Below are positions 33,376 through 42,679 of a stretch of 64,000 nucleotides of DNA, one piece after another. Under the pieces are notes generated by a model. The model saw nothing but the letters and a program-made list of their open reading frames with translations, was not told the origin of the DNA and did not search any database. The stretch comes from Hymenobacter translucens (GTDB taxonomy: Bacteria > Bacteroidota > Bacteroidia > Cytophagales > Hymenobacteraceae): positions 1 through 64,000 of the forward strand of contig NZ_JAJERB010000001.1 in NCBI RefSeq assembly GCF_020685205.1, given 5' to 3'. The position numbers and the translations under genes are program-made. How positions within the stretch are numbered: position 1 is the stretch's first letter; every line of letters begins with the position of its first letter.

Positions 33376-36216
33376 ATGAATCGCCTTTTACTGCTTTGTA
33401 TCTTTCTGATTGTAAGCGCCCTGGCCCACGCCCAGCAGGGCATCCTCCACGGCCGCGTCACGGACAAGAAAACCGGGGACGGCGTTATCGGCGCCACGGT
33501 GATCGTGACCGGCACAGTGCAGGCCGCCCCCGTGGATGTAGAGGGCCGCTACGAGCTGAAGCTCGCGCCCGGCACCTACGGCATTACCATTACCTACATC
33601 GGCTACAAGCCCCAGACGTTTACCGGCATTACCATCAGCGCCGGGGCCAAAACCACTCTGGATGCCGTGCTGGAGGAAAACGCCACCGCCCTGCGCGAGG
33701 TCACGGTAACCGGGCAGAAGCAGACCGGTACTGAAATGGCCCTGATTCAGGACCTGCGCAAAAGCGAGGTGGTCGTGAGCGGCATGAGCAACGACCAGAT
33801 CGTGAAGACGCTGGACCGCGACGCAGCCGAAGTGGTGAAGCGGATTCCCGGCGTCACAATCCAAAACAACAACTTCATCGTCATCCGCGGCCTGGCCGAG
33901 CGATACAACACGGTGCTGCTCAACGACGCCCTCACGCCCTCGGCCGAAACCGACACCCGCTCATTTTCCTTCGACATCCTGCCCAGCTCGGTTATCGACC
34001 GGGTTTTGATTTTTAAATCCGGGGCGCCGGAGCTGCCGGGGGAGTTCGGCGGCGGGGTCGTGAAGGTGTACACCAAGAACTCGGTGCTGGAGAACTCGAC
34101 GTCCCTGTCGGTATCAGGTTGGGCCCGCAGCACGAACACCTTCAAGGACGGGTTTCTGGCCTCCGACCACAGTGCTACCGATGTGCTGGGCTTTGACAAC
34201 GGGCAGCGGGCAATGCCCGGCCTGCTGCGCGGCCTGACCCGCAACGGCAGCACCGACGGCCCGGCCCTGGACGCCGGCCGCGGCAGCCTGCGCAATGAGT
34301 TCCTGCCCCGCTCGGTGGCCTCGCGCCCCGACCTGCGTTTGTCGCTGGGAATCAACCGCAAGTTTGAAATCGGCTCGGTGTACGTGAGCAACGTGACGGC
34401 CCTTTCCTACTCCAACACCCAGGAGCAGTACACCTCCGAGCGGCAGCGCTACGACTACTACGACCCCAAGCTGCCGGATTTGCTGCCCTCGGCCCAGTTT
34501 CGCTACCAGGACACCCGCTCGCTCTCGGCCGTGCGCCTGGGCCTCATTCACAACTACCAGGTGCGCCTTAACGACCGGCACCGGCTGGAGCTGCGCAACT
34601 TCTTCAACCAGTACGGCACCGACGAGGTTGTGAACCGCCGGGGCATCAACTTCAGCGAAGGCGACCTCGAGCACAACGACTACAGCCTGCACTACCAGAG
34701 CCGCAGCATCTACTCGGGGCAGGTAGCCGGCAGCCACGAGGTAGGAGCGGGGCGTACCTCGCTCACCTGGGCGGCGGGCTACAACTACGTGTTCCGCGAC
34801 GAGCCCGACTACCGCCAGAACCAGCAGACCCGCTACCTGGAGCCCAACCGCCCCGGCGACCAGAGCCCGATGCCCTTTGCGGTGTCGATCAACAGCGTGC
34901 CCCAGACCAGCTCGCGCTACTTCGCCACGCTCACGGAAAACACCTGGATGGGCAGCGGACAGGTCGAGCAGCGGTTTGCCGGGCGCGACACGCTCCGCAG
35001 CAGCGAGTACAAGCTGCGCCTGGGCTTTTACGCCGAGCAGAAAAAGCGCAACTACGACAGCCGCATCTTCAACTACACCCGCAGCCGGGGTTTTGACCCG
35101 GCGCTGGGCGAACTGCCCCTGACGAGCATCTTCAGCCCCGAGAACCTGAACGCCACCACCGGCTTCGTGCTCAAGGAAAACACCAACGCCCAGGACCGCT
35201 ACACTGGCGAAAACACCCTGGCGGCCGTGTACCTGAGCGGCGTGGCCCCGCTGTCGGAAAAGCTGAACCTGACCGGCGGCCTGCGCCTGGAATACAACCG
35301 CAAATTCCTGGAGTCGGGTGATGCCCAGGCCAAGCCCTACGAGGAGACGCGCACGTTCGTGCTGCCTTCGGTGAATGCCACGTACAACTTCAACGAGCGA
35401 AACCTGCTGCGGGCCGGGGGCAGCGTCTCGGTGAACCGCCCCGAGTTCCGGGAAGTAGCCAACTACACCTACTACGACTTCAGCAACAACTTCTACGTGC
35501 TGGGCTCCGACACGCTGCGTACGGCCCGCATCTACAATGCCGACCTGCGCTACGAGTTCTACCCGTCGCGCTCGGAGATGCTGTCGGTGGGCGTGTTCTA
35601 TAAGCACTTCACCGATGCCATTGAGCAGGTCACGCGCTCCATTACCGGCAGCGACCTGACCCTGACGTATCAGAATGCCGACCAGGCCTACGACGTGGGC
35701 GTGGAAGTGGAAGCCCGCAAGTCGCTGCTGGATCTGACTGACAACCGGTTTCTACAGCGCTTCTCGTTTATTCTGAATGCTTCGCTTATCAAGAGCCGCG
35801 TGCAGCTGGACACGACGCTGAGCGTGAACCGCGACCATGCCCTTACCAACCGCGCTCTGCAGGGCCAGTCGCCCTACGTGGTCAACACCGGGGTGTTCTA
35901 CCAGGACGACGAAAACCACTGGCAGATTGCAGCTCAGTACAACGTTATCGGCCCGCGCATTGCCTTCGTGGGCGACCGGGGCAACAACCCCTCCGTCATC
36001 GAGCTGCCCCGGCACGTGGTGGACCTGGCCCTGACCAAAGGGTTTGGCCAGCACTTCGAGGTCCGGGCCGGCGTGCAGAACCTGCTCAACCAGCTCACCC
36101 GCCAGTACTACGACTTCGACCGCAACGGTAAAATCAACGGCATCGAGCACGGCGCCGCCTTCAACCGCTACCGCCGCGGTACCTACTCCACACTGGGTTT
36201 GACGTACCGGTTTTAA
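33376..36216 (+). CDS. TonB-dependent receptor with N-terminal carboxypeptidase-regulatory-like domain
   Basis: Outer-membrane active transport channel, 946 residues. A signal peptide (1-20, ends AHAQ) is followed by a beta-sandwich CarboxypepD_reg-like domain (about 22-105: GILHGRVTDKKTGDGVIGATVIVTGT ... YIGYKPQTFTGI). The plug (about 112-235) includes AAEVVKRIPGVTIQNNNFIVIRGLAERYNTVLLNDALTPS and LPGEFGGGVVKVYTKN. A 22-strand barrel closes with YRRGTYSTLGLTYRF (terminal Phe). No SusD-like gene follows. Instead the next gene, 139 bp downstream, encodes a T9SS-exported surface protein, a plausible partner. Ligand unknown. Confidence 0.93.
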   Translation: MNRLLLLCIFLIVSALAHAQQGILHGRVTDKKTGDGVIGATVIVTGTVQAAPVDVEGRYELKLAPGTYGITITYIGYKPQTFTGITISAGAKTTLDAVLEENATALREVTVTGQKQTGTEMALIQDLRKSEVVVSGMSNDQIVKTLDRDAAEVVKRIPGVTIQNNNFIVIRGLAERYNTVLLNDALTPSAETDTRSFSFDILPSSVIDRVLIFKSGAPELPGEFGGGVVKVYTKNSVLENSTSLSVSGWARSTNTFKDGFLASDHSATDVLGFDNGQRAMPGLLRGLTRNGSTDGPALDAGRGSLRNEFLPRSVASRPDLRLSLGINRKFEIGSVYVSNVTALSYSNTQEQYTSERQRYDYYDPKLPDLLPSAQFRYQDTRSLSAVRLGLIHNYQVRLNDRHRLELRNFFNQYGTDEVVNRRGINFSEGDLEHNDYSLHYQSRSIYSGQVAGSHEVGAGRTSLTWAAGYNYVFRDEPDYRQNQQTRYLEPNRPGDQSPMPFAVSINSVPQTSSRYFATLTENTWMGSGQVEQRFAGRDTLRSSEYKLRLGFYAEQKKRNYDSRIFNYTRSRGFDPALGELPLTSIFSPENLNATTGFVLKENTNAQDRYTGENTLAAVYLSGVAPLSEKLNLTGGLRLEYNRKFLESGDAQAKPYEETRTFVLPSVNATYNFNERNLLRAGGSVSVNRPEFREVANYTYYDFSNNFYVLGSDTLRTARIYNADLRYEFYPSRSEMLSVGVFYKHFTDAIEQVTRSITGSDLTLTYQNADQAYDVGVEVEARKSLLDLTDNRFLQRFSFILNASLIKSRVQLDTTLSVNRDHALTNRALQGQSPYVVNTGVFYQDDENHWQIAAQYNVIGPRIAFVGDRGNNPSVIELPRHVVDLALTKGFGQHFEVRAGVQNLLNQLTRQYYDFDRNGKINGIEHGAAFNRYRRGTYSTLGLTYRF

Positions 36217-36272
36217 CGCCCGTTCCGGCCGGCCCCGGTAACAAATTGGTAACCCTGAAGTGGCATAAACAT

Positions 36273-36301
36273 AACGGCTCCCGGCCTCCGGGGGCCGTTT
36301 T
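36273..36301 (+). terminator. Terminator after the TonB receptor gene
   Basis: Stem AACGGCTCCCGG / CCGGGGGCCGTT with short loop and one mismatch, then TTT. It lies 57 bp after the receptor stop and 55 bp before the T9SS gene, so it may attenuate rather than separate the pair. Confidence 0.7.
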
Positions 36302-36355
36302 GCTGCCCGACCTTTGCCTCATCACAATCAGGTCTCATTTCAGCTTAGCCCCCTT

Positions 36356-38065
36356 ATGAAAAAGATTGTACTCCCGGTTTTCCTTGCTCTGGCCAGCCTG
36401 TCGGCTCAGGCCCAGTCCTGCCCGGCCTCGTCCCCGGTGGTATCCGTGGGCACCGGCACCACCAGTACCACCGGCTTCGAGATTACCACCAACACCACCT
36501 GGACCCGCAACAACATCTACCTGCTCAACGGCTTCGTGTACGTGAACAGCGGCGCCACGCTCACCATTGAGCCCGGCACCATCATCAAAGGCGACCTGGC
36601 CAACAAAGGCGCCCTGATTATCCGCCAGGGCGGGCGCATCAACGCCGCCGGCACGGCCACCCAGCCCATTGTCTTTACCTCCAACCAGCCCGCCGGCTCC
36701 CGGCAGCCCGGCGACTGGGGCGGCATCATCATCTGCGGCCGCGCGCCCATCAACCTGGCCGGCAGCCCCACCATTGAGGGTGGAGTGATTGCCACGTTCG
36801 GCGGCAACGACCCGAACGACAACTCCGGCGTGCTGCAGTACGTGCGCATCGAGTATCCCGGCGTGGCTTTCCTGCCCAACAACGAAATCAACGGCCTGAC
36901 CATGGCCGGCGTCGGCTCCGGAACCACTATCGACCACGTGCAGGTGACGGGCTCCGGCGACGACTCGTTTGAGTGGTTTGGCGGCACCGTCAACGCCAAG
37001 TACCTGGTCGCCCTGGCCGGTACCGACGACGACTTCGACACCGACAACGGCTACTCGGGCCGGGTGCAGTTCGGCATCAGCATCCGCGACCCCCGCCGCG
37101 GCGACATTGCCACGGGCGGCATCTCCAACGGCTTCGAGAGCGACAACGACGCCACCGGCACGGCCAACACGCCCCAGACCTCGGCCGTGTTCTCGAACAT
37201 GAGCGTATTTATGCCCACCACGCCCAACGCCGCGGCACCCTTTGCCAATGCCAACGGGGCGCAGATTCGCCGCAACTCGGCCCAGAGCATCTTCAACTCG
37301 GTTTTCTCGGGCCGTCCCTATGCCCTGGAAATCAACAGCCAGAGCAACGGCAACACCCAGGCGAATGCCCAGTCGGGCCTGCTGGCCTTCCAGAATAACG
37401 TGCTGGCCGGCTACACCCGTCGGGTAGCCCGCGCCACCGGGGGCAGCGCCGCCGGCTTCAGCATCAACTCTTTTGTGGGCACCGGCAACGACACGGCCCG
37501 CACCGTGGCGGATCTGGGAATGAGTGCCGCCAGCTTTGCCTTCGATGGCGTCTGCGCAGGCAGCGCGCCCTGCACGCCGGCGTTCGAGCTGCCGGCCGCC
37601 TCGATGCTCAACAGCGGCGCGGCCTTCAGCAGCGCCAAGCTCACCGGCCCCGGCAACGGCGGTCCGAACAGCACCTTCGACGTGGTATCCTTCCGCGGCG
37701 CCTTCGGGCCGACCAACTGGGCGGCCGGCTGGACCAACTTCAACCCCCAGATGACCTGCTACAACGTGGCCGGTCAGACCCTGGCTTCCCGCCCCGCCGC
37801 GGAGTCGGTGCTGGCGCTGAGCGTGGCCCCGAACCCGACCGAGGGCAGTGCCACGCTGTCCTTTGAGCTGAAGCAGGCCGGTGTCGTGTCGGTGCGGGTG
37901 CTCGACGTGACGGGCCGGGAAGTAGCCGTGGTGCGGCAGGAGCAACGCCTGGGCGCCGGTGCGCAGCGCCTCGAGCTGCCCGCAACCCTGAAGGCGGGCC
38001 TGTACCTGGCTTCGGTGACGGCCGATGGCAGTACCCGGGCGGTGCGCTTCGCAGTTGTAAAGTAA
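36356..38065 (+). CDS. T9SS-exported surface protein with C-terminal sorting domain
   Basis: 569 residues from the ATG at 36356. Signal peptide 1-20 (KKIVLPVFLALASLSAQAQ). The body (about 25-480) is rich in Gly, Asn and Thr with repeating beta segments such as LTIEPGTIIKGDLANKGALIIRQGGRI and GDWGGIIICGRAPINLAGSPTIEGG, as in right-handed beta-helix-like proteins often annotated as multidrug transporter or T9SS protein in Bacteroidota. Acidic motif GTDDDFDTDNGYSG and paired cysteines suggest Ca2+ or disulfide stabilisation. Residues about 490-569 (SVAPNPTEGSATLSFEL ... GLYLASVTADGSTRAVRFAVVK) form a type A sorting domain. Likely secreted and cell-surface attached as partner of the upstream receptor. 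Confidence 0.9.
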   Translation: MKKIVLPVFLALASLSAQAQSCPASSPVVSVGTGTTSTTGFEITTNTTWTRNNIYLLNGFVYVNSGATLTIEPGTIIKGDLANKGALIIRQGGRINAAGTATQPIVFTSNQPAGSRQPGDWGGIIICGRAPINLAGSPTIEGGVIATFGGNDPNDNSGVLQYVRIEYPGVAFLPNNEINGLTMAGVGSGTTIDHVQVTGSGDDSFEWFGGTVNAKYLVALAGTDDDFDTDNGYSGRVQFGISIRDPRRGDIATGGISNGFESDNDATGTANTPQTSAVFSNMSVFMPTTPNAAAPFANANGAQIRRNSAQSIFNSVFSGRPYALEINSQSNGNTQANAQSGLLAFQNNVLAGYTRRVARATGGSAAGFSINSFVGTGNDTARTVADLGMSAASFAFDGVCAGSAPCTPAFELPAASMLNSGAAFSSAKLTGPGNGGPNSTFDVVSFRGAFGPTNWAAGWTNFNPQMTCYNVAGQTLASRPAAESVLALSVAPNPTEGSATLSFELKQAGVVSVRVLDVTGREVAVVRQEQRLGAGAQRLELPATLKAGLYLASVTADGSTRAVRFAVVK

Positions 38066-38116
38066 AGCCCTGGCCTTTGGATTTATGACGTGACTTATTA
38101 TTAGCTAGCCTTAGCA

Positions 38117-38140
38117 CAGCCCACCGTCCGCGGTGGGCTG
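38117..38140. terminator. Terminator after the T9SS protein gene
   Basis: Perfect 10-bp stem CAGCCCACCG / CGGTGGGCTG with loop TCCG, followed by TTT on the plus strand. Confidence 0.75.
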
Positions 38141-38312
38141 TTTGCGTCTCAGATGATTCTAGAGGCCGCAAAACTAGCTAAGTCGTGGCAGGAGAGGTTT
38201 CTGCCGTAGCCACCGGGCAGGCGCCGATGGATTCTATTCTGAGCTGCTATTACGCGGGCGGGTCGCCCCCGGAATTTTAGCCTCGGGTCTGCAACGGCCG
38301 GGGCAGATGGCG

Positions 38313-38320
38313 TATATTTG
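38313..38320 (+). promoter_or_regulatory. Candidate -7 element (TATATTTG) of the TlpA-like gene
   Basis: Full TAnnTTTG match 27 bp before the ATG at 38348. No TTG at the expected -33 position. Confidence 0.5.
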
Positions 38321-38347
38321 CGGTTTAGCTGCCCCTGATCTGTCCCT

Positions 38348-38947
38348 ATGCCGTCCTTTCCCGCTGCTTTCCGCCAGTTGCTCCGTCCTTCAGCGTACGG
38401 GCTGGTTCCGGCCGTACTTTACCTGTCTGGTCTGCACACCGAGGTTATCGGTGGGGTGCAGCGGGCTTTCCTGGCCACGGGACTGATAACGCCCACGGTC
38501 AGCCGGCCGGCCGCCGACCACCTGCCGGCCGACTACTCCCTCTCACTGCGTACGCTCGATGGCAAGCCTACCACGCTGGCCGCCCTGCGGGGCAAGGTGA
38601 TTTTTCTGAACCTCTGGGCTACCTGGTGCCCACCCTGCGTGGCGGAGATGCCCGGCATCCAGCGCCTGTACGAGAAAAACCAGGGAGCCGACGTGGCGTT
38701 TGTAATGGTGTCCCTGGATAAGCAGCCCGCCAAAACCAGCCGCTTTATCACCCAGCGGGGCTTCACGATGCCCGTTTACATGCTGGGCGGGGCCCTGCCG
38801 GCTTCGTTCGACACCGAGTCGATTCCCACGACCTTTATTATCTCCCCGGCCGGCGAGATTGTGGCCCGCCACGAAGGAATGGCCCAGTACGACACGCCGG
38901 CCATGAGCGAGCTGCTGCAGCGGCTGCGCCGGAAGGCAGGGCAGTAG
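38348..38947 (+). CDS. TlpA-family thiol:disulfide oxidoreductase
   Basis: Membrane-anchored thioredoxin-like protein acting in the periplasm. 199 residues have an N-terminal hydrophobic anchor (about 17-45) and a thioredoxin fold with YSLSLRTLDGKPTTLAALRGKVIFLNLWATWCPPC. The redox pair is Cys94 and Cys97 (WCPPC). Downstream, FVMVSLDKQPAKTSRFITQRG leads to the cis-Pro region ESIPTTFIISPAGEIVARHEG. Probably reduces or repairs disulfides of secreted proteins or c-type cytochrome apoproteins; partner not evident from neighbours. Confidence 0.92.
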   Translation: MPSFPAAFRQLLRPSAYGLVPAVLYLSGLHTEVIGGVQRAFLATGLITPTVSRPAADHLPADYSLSLRTLDGKPTTLAALRGKVIFLNLWATWCPPCVAEMPGIQRLYEKNQGADVAFVMVSLDKQPAKTSRFITQRGFTMPVYMLGGALPASFDTESIPTTFIISPAGEIVARHEGMAQYDTPAMSELLQRLRRKAGQ

Positions 38948-39060
38948 CTTTCCGCCCGGACGTAATTAATCCGGGCGCTCTGCTAGGGCAAAGGCGCCGC
39001 CGGCGTTAAATTTACTTTTTCTGTCTGCTGTGCTCCCCCGCGCCGCGCCATGCCTGTCCT

Positions 39061-41268
39061 GTGCCTACTCCCGTTTCCTCTCCCAACCCGCCAGTGCCTT
39101 CTCCGCGCCGGCGCCGCGTCTGGCGCTGGCTGGCGTGGCTGCTTGGTATCGGGCTGGTGCTCGGGGTGGCGACGGTCGTTGGGGTGCGGTTCGTGTCGCA
39201 GCGGCTTGACCCCTGGCTGCGGCAAGCCCTGGAAAAGCAGGTCCACGAGCTGTACGGGGGCGCCTACCGGCTTCGCATCGACCATCTGCAAACCAATCTA
39301 GTAGGCCGCTCCTGTCTGCTGCGGGGCGTGCACCTGGCCCCGGATCCGGCCGCGCGGCCTCTGCTGGCCGGGCAACTGCCGCTGCCCCGGCTGAAGGTCG
39401 ATATGGAAACGGTGGAAGTCCGTGGGATTGGTTTGCGGGTGCTGTTCGACCCCCAGGTGGTGCCGGTCGGGGAAGTGCTGATTACGTCCACCAAAGCGCA
39501 TCTGGCCAGCTGGCAGCCGGGGCAGATGCAGCTGCCCCAGCTCCACGAGCTGCTGCCGCCCCAACTGGCCGGCCTGCGCATCGGGCAGGTAAAGCTTGAC
39601 GACGTGCAGGCTACTTACGGCGAAACCAGGCCGGCGCCCCTTGCTGCCCGGCGCCTCGACCTGGTGGCCCACGACGTGCTTATCAGCCCCGCCGGGGCGG
39701 CCGATACCCAGCGCCTGGCCTATGCTGCCGACTGGGGCCTACGAGCGCGTGGCATTACGGCTCAGGTTCCGGACCATAAAGTAACGCTGGCCGCGGCCCG
39801 CTATTCCACCACCGACGGGCGCTTCGTGGCCGATTCGCTTAGCCTCGCTTCGGAGCTGCGGCACGGTATGGCCGTGAAAGGAACCGCACAGCTGCGCCGC
39901 CTGCTTGTAAGCGGGGTGCAGCCCCGGCCCTGGCTGGAGCGCGGGCAGCTGCACGCGGACTCAGTACGCTTCCAGCAGGCAAACCTGCGAATTAACTCCA
40001 CCAGCAGCTACAAGGATGTAACCAGGCTGCCAACCCTGCACCGGGAGTTGCGCCGGCTGCTTCCGGGGCTGCAAAGCTGCCGGGTGCGGCACCTGACGCT
40101 GAACCAGGCTCACCTGCAGCTGCGCCTGCCGGAGTTGCAGCCGGTGGTAGAGAACATCAGCCTTCGGGGCTCCGACCTGCGGCTGGACTCTACGGCCTGG
40201 CAGGACCCGGCCCGGCTGCTGTACGCCCGGTCCTGGCAGGCCAGCACCGGCCCGGCCCAGGCTTTGGTTGATGCCCCGTTTTACCGCCTGCGCTACCAGC
40301 ACCTGCGCCTGAACACCAAGGGCGGCCGGTGCCGGGTAGAAGGGCTGGAGCTGGTGCCCGAGTTGGCTCCGGCGGCTTTTGCGGCCCGCAAGCGCTACTT
40401 TATTCCGCGGCTTCAGGCGAAAGTCGGGGAAGTCGAGGCTCGGGGCGTGGATTTCGCCGGCTTTCTCCGCACCGGAGCTATTGCCGCCCGACAAGTGGAA
40501 GCCAGCCACAGCCGCCTGGCCGTGTACAGCGACCTGCGCCGGCCCTGGGCGCCCGGGCCGTCGATCCTGACTCCCGAAACGCTGGGCCAGCTTCCGTTCA
40601 CCTATGCTCTGGCCCAGGTAAAGGTGCGCGACGCGGCCCTGCACTACACCCAGTACAGCCGTACCGGTACCGAGCCGGGTGTGCTCACCATTTCCCAGCT
40701 CAACGGCACCATCCGCAACCTTTCTAATCAGCCGGGAACGGGTACTACCGTGTTTCAGGCTTCGGGCCGGCTGCAGGACACCTGCCCGATTCAGGCTACG
40801 CTGACCACCGACCTGCGCCGCGGGCGCGGGGCTCATCAGCTGAAAGGGACGTTGGGTGCCATTGAGTTTGCGGCCCTGAACCCGTACGTGGAGCCCACCA
40901 ACAAAGTGCGCTTCGAGGGCGGACAGACCCAGCGCATCACGTTTGACTTTCACTTCGATCAGGAGCGGGGGCGCGGTCCGGTGGTGGCGCTGTACACCGG
41001 CCTCAAGGTGAAAGTGCTGAACCCGGTAGAAGGCGACAAGAAAGTGGGTATCCTGGCTTTGCTGACTTCCCGCCTGGCCAACACCTTCGTGCTGCGCGAC
41101 AGTAACCCCCAGCGGGCCAACTGGGACGTGCGGACGGCCGACGTGCGGGTAGAGCGCAACCGCCAACGCTCGGTGTTCTGGCTGTGGCGGCAGAGCCTGG
41201 TCAACGGGCTGCTGATCAACTTCGGGGTGCTGCCGGAGGTAGCCGGTACCCTCTGCGAGCGGGAATAA
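39061..41268 (+). CDS. AsmA/DUF748-like inner-membrane-anchored envelope protein
   Basis: 735 residues with one N-terminal membrane helix (WLAWLLGIGLVLGVATVVGVRF, about 24-45). It is followed by DPWLRQALEKQVHELYGGAYRLRIDHLQTNLVGRSCLLRGVHLAP, the opening pattern of AsmA-like bridge proteins. The rest is a long periplasmic beta-rich chain. The C-terminal part (VVALYTGLKVKVLNPVEGDKKVGILALLTSRLANTFVLRDSNP) resembles DUF748 proteins. Related proteins are thought to form lipid-transport bridges. The start is a GTG at 39061, with an in-frame TAA about 50 bp upstream. Family call moderate. Confidence 0.7.
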   Translation: MPTPVSSPNPPVPSPRRRRVWRWLAWLLGIGLVLGVATVVGVRFVSQRLDPWLRQALEKQVHELYGGAYRLRIDHLQTNLVGRSCLLRGVHLAPDPAARPLLAGQLPLPRLKVDMETVEVRGIGLRVLFDPQVVPVGEVLITSTKAHLASWQPGQMQLPQLHELLPPQLAGLRIGQVKLDDVQATYGETRPAPLAARRLDLVAHDVLISPAGAADTQRLAYAADWGLRARGITAQVPDHKVTLAAARYSTTDGRFVADSLSLASELRHGMAVKGTAQLRRLLVSGVQPRPWLERGQLHADSVRFQQANLRINSTSSYKDVTRLPTLHRELRRLLPGLQSCRVRHLTLNQAHLQLRLPELQPVVENISLRGSDLRLDSTAWQDPARLLYARSWQASTGPAQALVDAPFYRLRYQHLRLNTKGGRCRVEGLELVPELAPAAFAARKRYFIPRLQAKVGEVEARGVDFAGFLRTGAIAARQVEASHSRLAVYSDLRRPWAPGPSILTPETLGQLPFTYALAQVKVRDAALHYTQYSRTGTEPGVLTISQLNGTIRNLSNQPGTGTTVFQASGRLQDTCPIQATLTTDLRRGRGAHQLKGTLGAIEFAALNPYVEPTNKVRFEGGQTQRITFDFHFDQERGRGPVVALYTGLKVKVLNPVEGDKKVGILALLTSRLANTFVLRDSNPQRANWDVRTADVRVERNRQRSVFWLWRQSLVNGLLINFGVLPEVAGTLCERE

Positions 41269-41401
41269 GACCCAGGCTGGTGGATGGTTAGCCGGTTAAG
41301 CTCAACGCTGCCGGGTGTTCCGGCGTACATAATTCCCGATATTGGCCCGTCAGGCCGCCAGGGGGGCGGGTTGATGCTTAACCTTCATTTTCCCGGCCTA
41401 C

Positions 41402-42568
41402 ATGCTGCTGCAGGAAGTTACCACGCCGGAACAGGCCCACGAGTTTATTCAGTTTCCCGTCCGGCTCTACCGGAACGACCCGAATTACGTCCGGCCGCTC
41501 GACCAGGACATTGCCCAGGTGTTTGACCGCAAGAAAAACAAATACTTCCGCCACGGTAGCCTCACACGCTGGCTGCTGCTGGATGACGCCGGGCAGACTA
41601 TTGGCCGGGTGGCGGCATTCATCAATGAGCGCACGGCCCGCACTTTCGACCAGCCCACCGGCGGGCTGGGCTTTTTCGAATGCATCGACGACCAGGCCGC
41701 AGCCACCCTGTTGTTGGACGCGGCCCGAAACTGGCTGGCCGAGCGGGGCATGGAAGCCATGGATGGACCCATCAACTTCGGCGACCGGGACCAGTGGTGG
41801 GGGTTGCTGATCGACAATTTCGGCCCCCCGCTCTACGGGCAGAACTATAACCCGCCCTACTACCGCCGCCTGCTCGAAGGCTACGGTTTTCAGCTGTACT
41901 TCAATCAGTACACGTATTTCCGCAAAGTGCTGGACCCGCTTTCGCCCGAATACCAGGAAAAAGCGGCCCGGCTGCTTAAGGACTCCGAGTACACCTTTGA
42001 GCACATGCGGCTCAAGAACCTGCCCAAGTACACCGAGGACTTCCGGCTGGTGTACAATAAGGCCTGGGTCAAGCACGCCGGGGTTAAGGAGATGACGCCC
42101 GAGCAGGCCGCCGGCATCATGCGCAAGCTGCGGCCCATCCTCGACGAGAAGGTGTGCTGGTTTGCCTACTACCACGGCGAGCCGGTGGGCTTCTTTATTG
42201 CCCTGCCCGAGCTGAACGAGCTGTTCCGGTACGTAAACGGCAAGCTCGACTGGGTGGGCAAGCTCAAGTTTGCCTTTCACCGCTGGCGGGGAGCCGTACG
42301 CACGCTCACCGGCATTGCCTTCGGGATTGCGCCGGCTCACCAGCGCAAAGGCATGGAAATGGCCATGGTGCTGGCCGTATCCAAAGTGGTGCAGGATACC
42401 TCCAAGGTACAGTACGAGGACTTCGCCATGAACTGGATTGGTGACTTTAACCCCAAGATGATGACCGTGGCCCGCAACATCGGCGGCAACATCTGGCGCA
42501 CCCACGCCACCTACCGCTACCTGTTCGACCGCACCAAAGAGTTCAAGCGTGCCCCGGTGATTGAATAG
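41402..42568 (+). CDS. GNAT-superfamily-like acyltransferase (uncharacterised)
   Basis: 388 residues. It begins VTTPEQAHEFIQFPVRLYRNDPNYVRPLDQDIAQVFDRKKNKYF, then GRVAAFINERTARTFDQPTGGLGFFECIDD, the pattern of YghO-like GNAT proteins common in Bacteroidota. DGPINFGDRDQWWGLLIDNF and a C-terminal acetyl-CoA-like segment FGIAPAHQRKGMEMAMVLAV (about 302-321, with the QRKGM turn matching the GNAT pyrophosphate loop) support this. Substrate unknown. Independent of the neighbouring TonB receptor, with which it converges. Confidence 0.82.
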   Translation: MLLQEVTTPEQAHEFIQFPVRLYRNDPNYVRPLDQDIAQVFDRKKNKYFRHGSLTRWLLLDDAGQTIGRVAAFINERTARTFDQPTGGLGFFECIDDQAAATLLLDAARNWLAERGMEAMDGPINFGDRDQWWGLLIDNFGPPLYGQNYNPPYYRRLLEGYGFQLYFNQYTYFRKVLDPLSPEYQEKAARLLKDSEYTFEHMRLKNLPKYTEDFRLVYNKAWVKHAGVKEMTPEQAAGIMRKLRPILDEKVCWFAYYHGEPVGFFIALPELNELFRYVNGKLDWVGKLKFAFHRWRGAVRTLTGIAFGIAPAHQRKGMEMAMVLAVSKVVQDTSKVQYEDFAMNWIGDFNPKMMTVARNIGGNIWRTHATYRYLFDRTKEFKRAPVIE

Positions 42569-42612
42569 TTCAAGCAGAAACTGCTGACCGGGTTCAAAAC
42601 CCACCGAAGTAA

Positions 42613-42646
42613 AAAAGCCCTGGCGCATACCTGCGCCGGGGCTTTT
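42613..42646. terminator. Bidirectional terminator between GNAT-like and TonB receptor genes
   Basis: Stem AAAAGCCCTGGCGCA / TGCGCCGGGGCTTTT (one T-G pair) with short loop, A-rich left and T-rich right ends. Confidence 0.88.
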
Positions 42647-42679
42647 CGCGATAAGTAGGAAAACGGATGGTCAGCTGGC

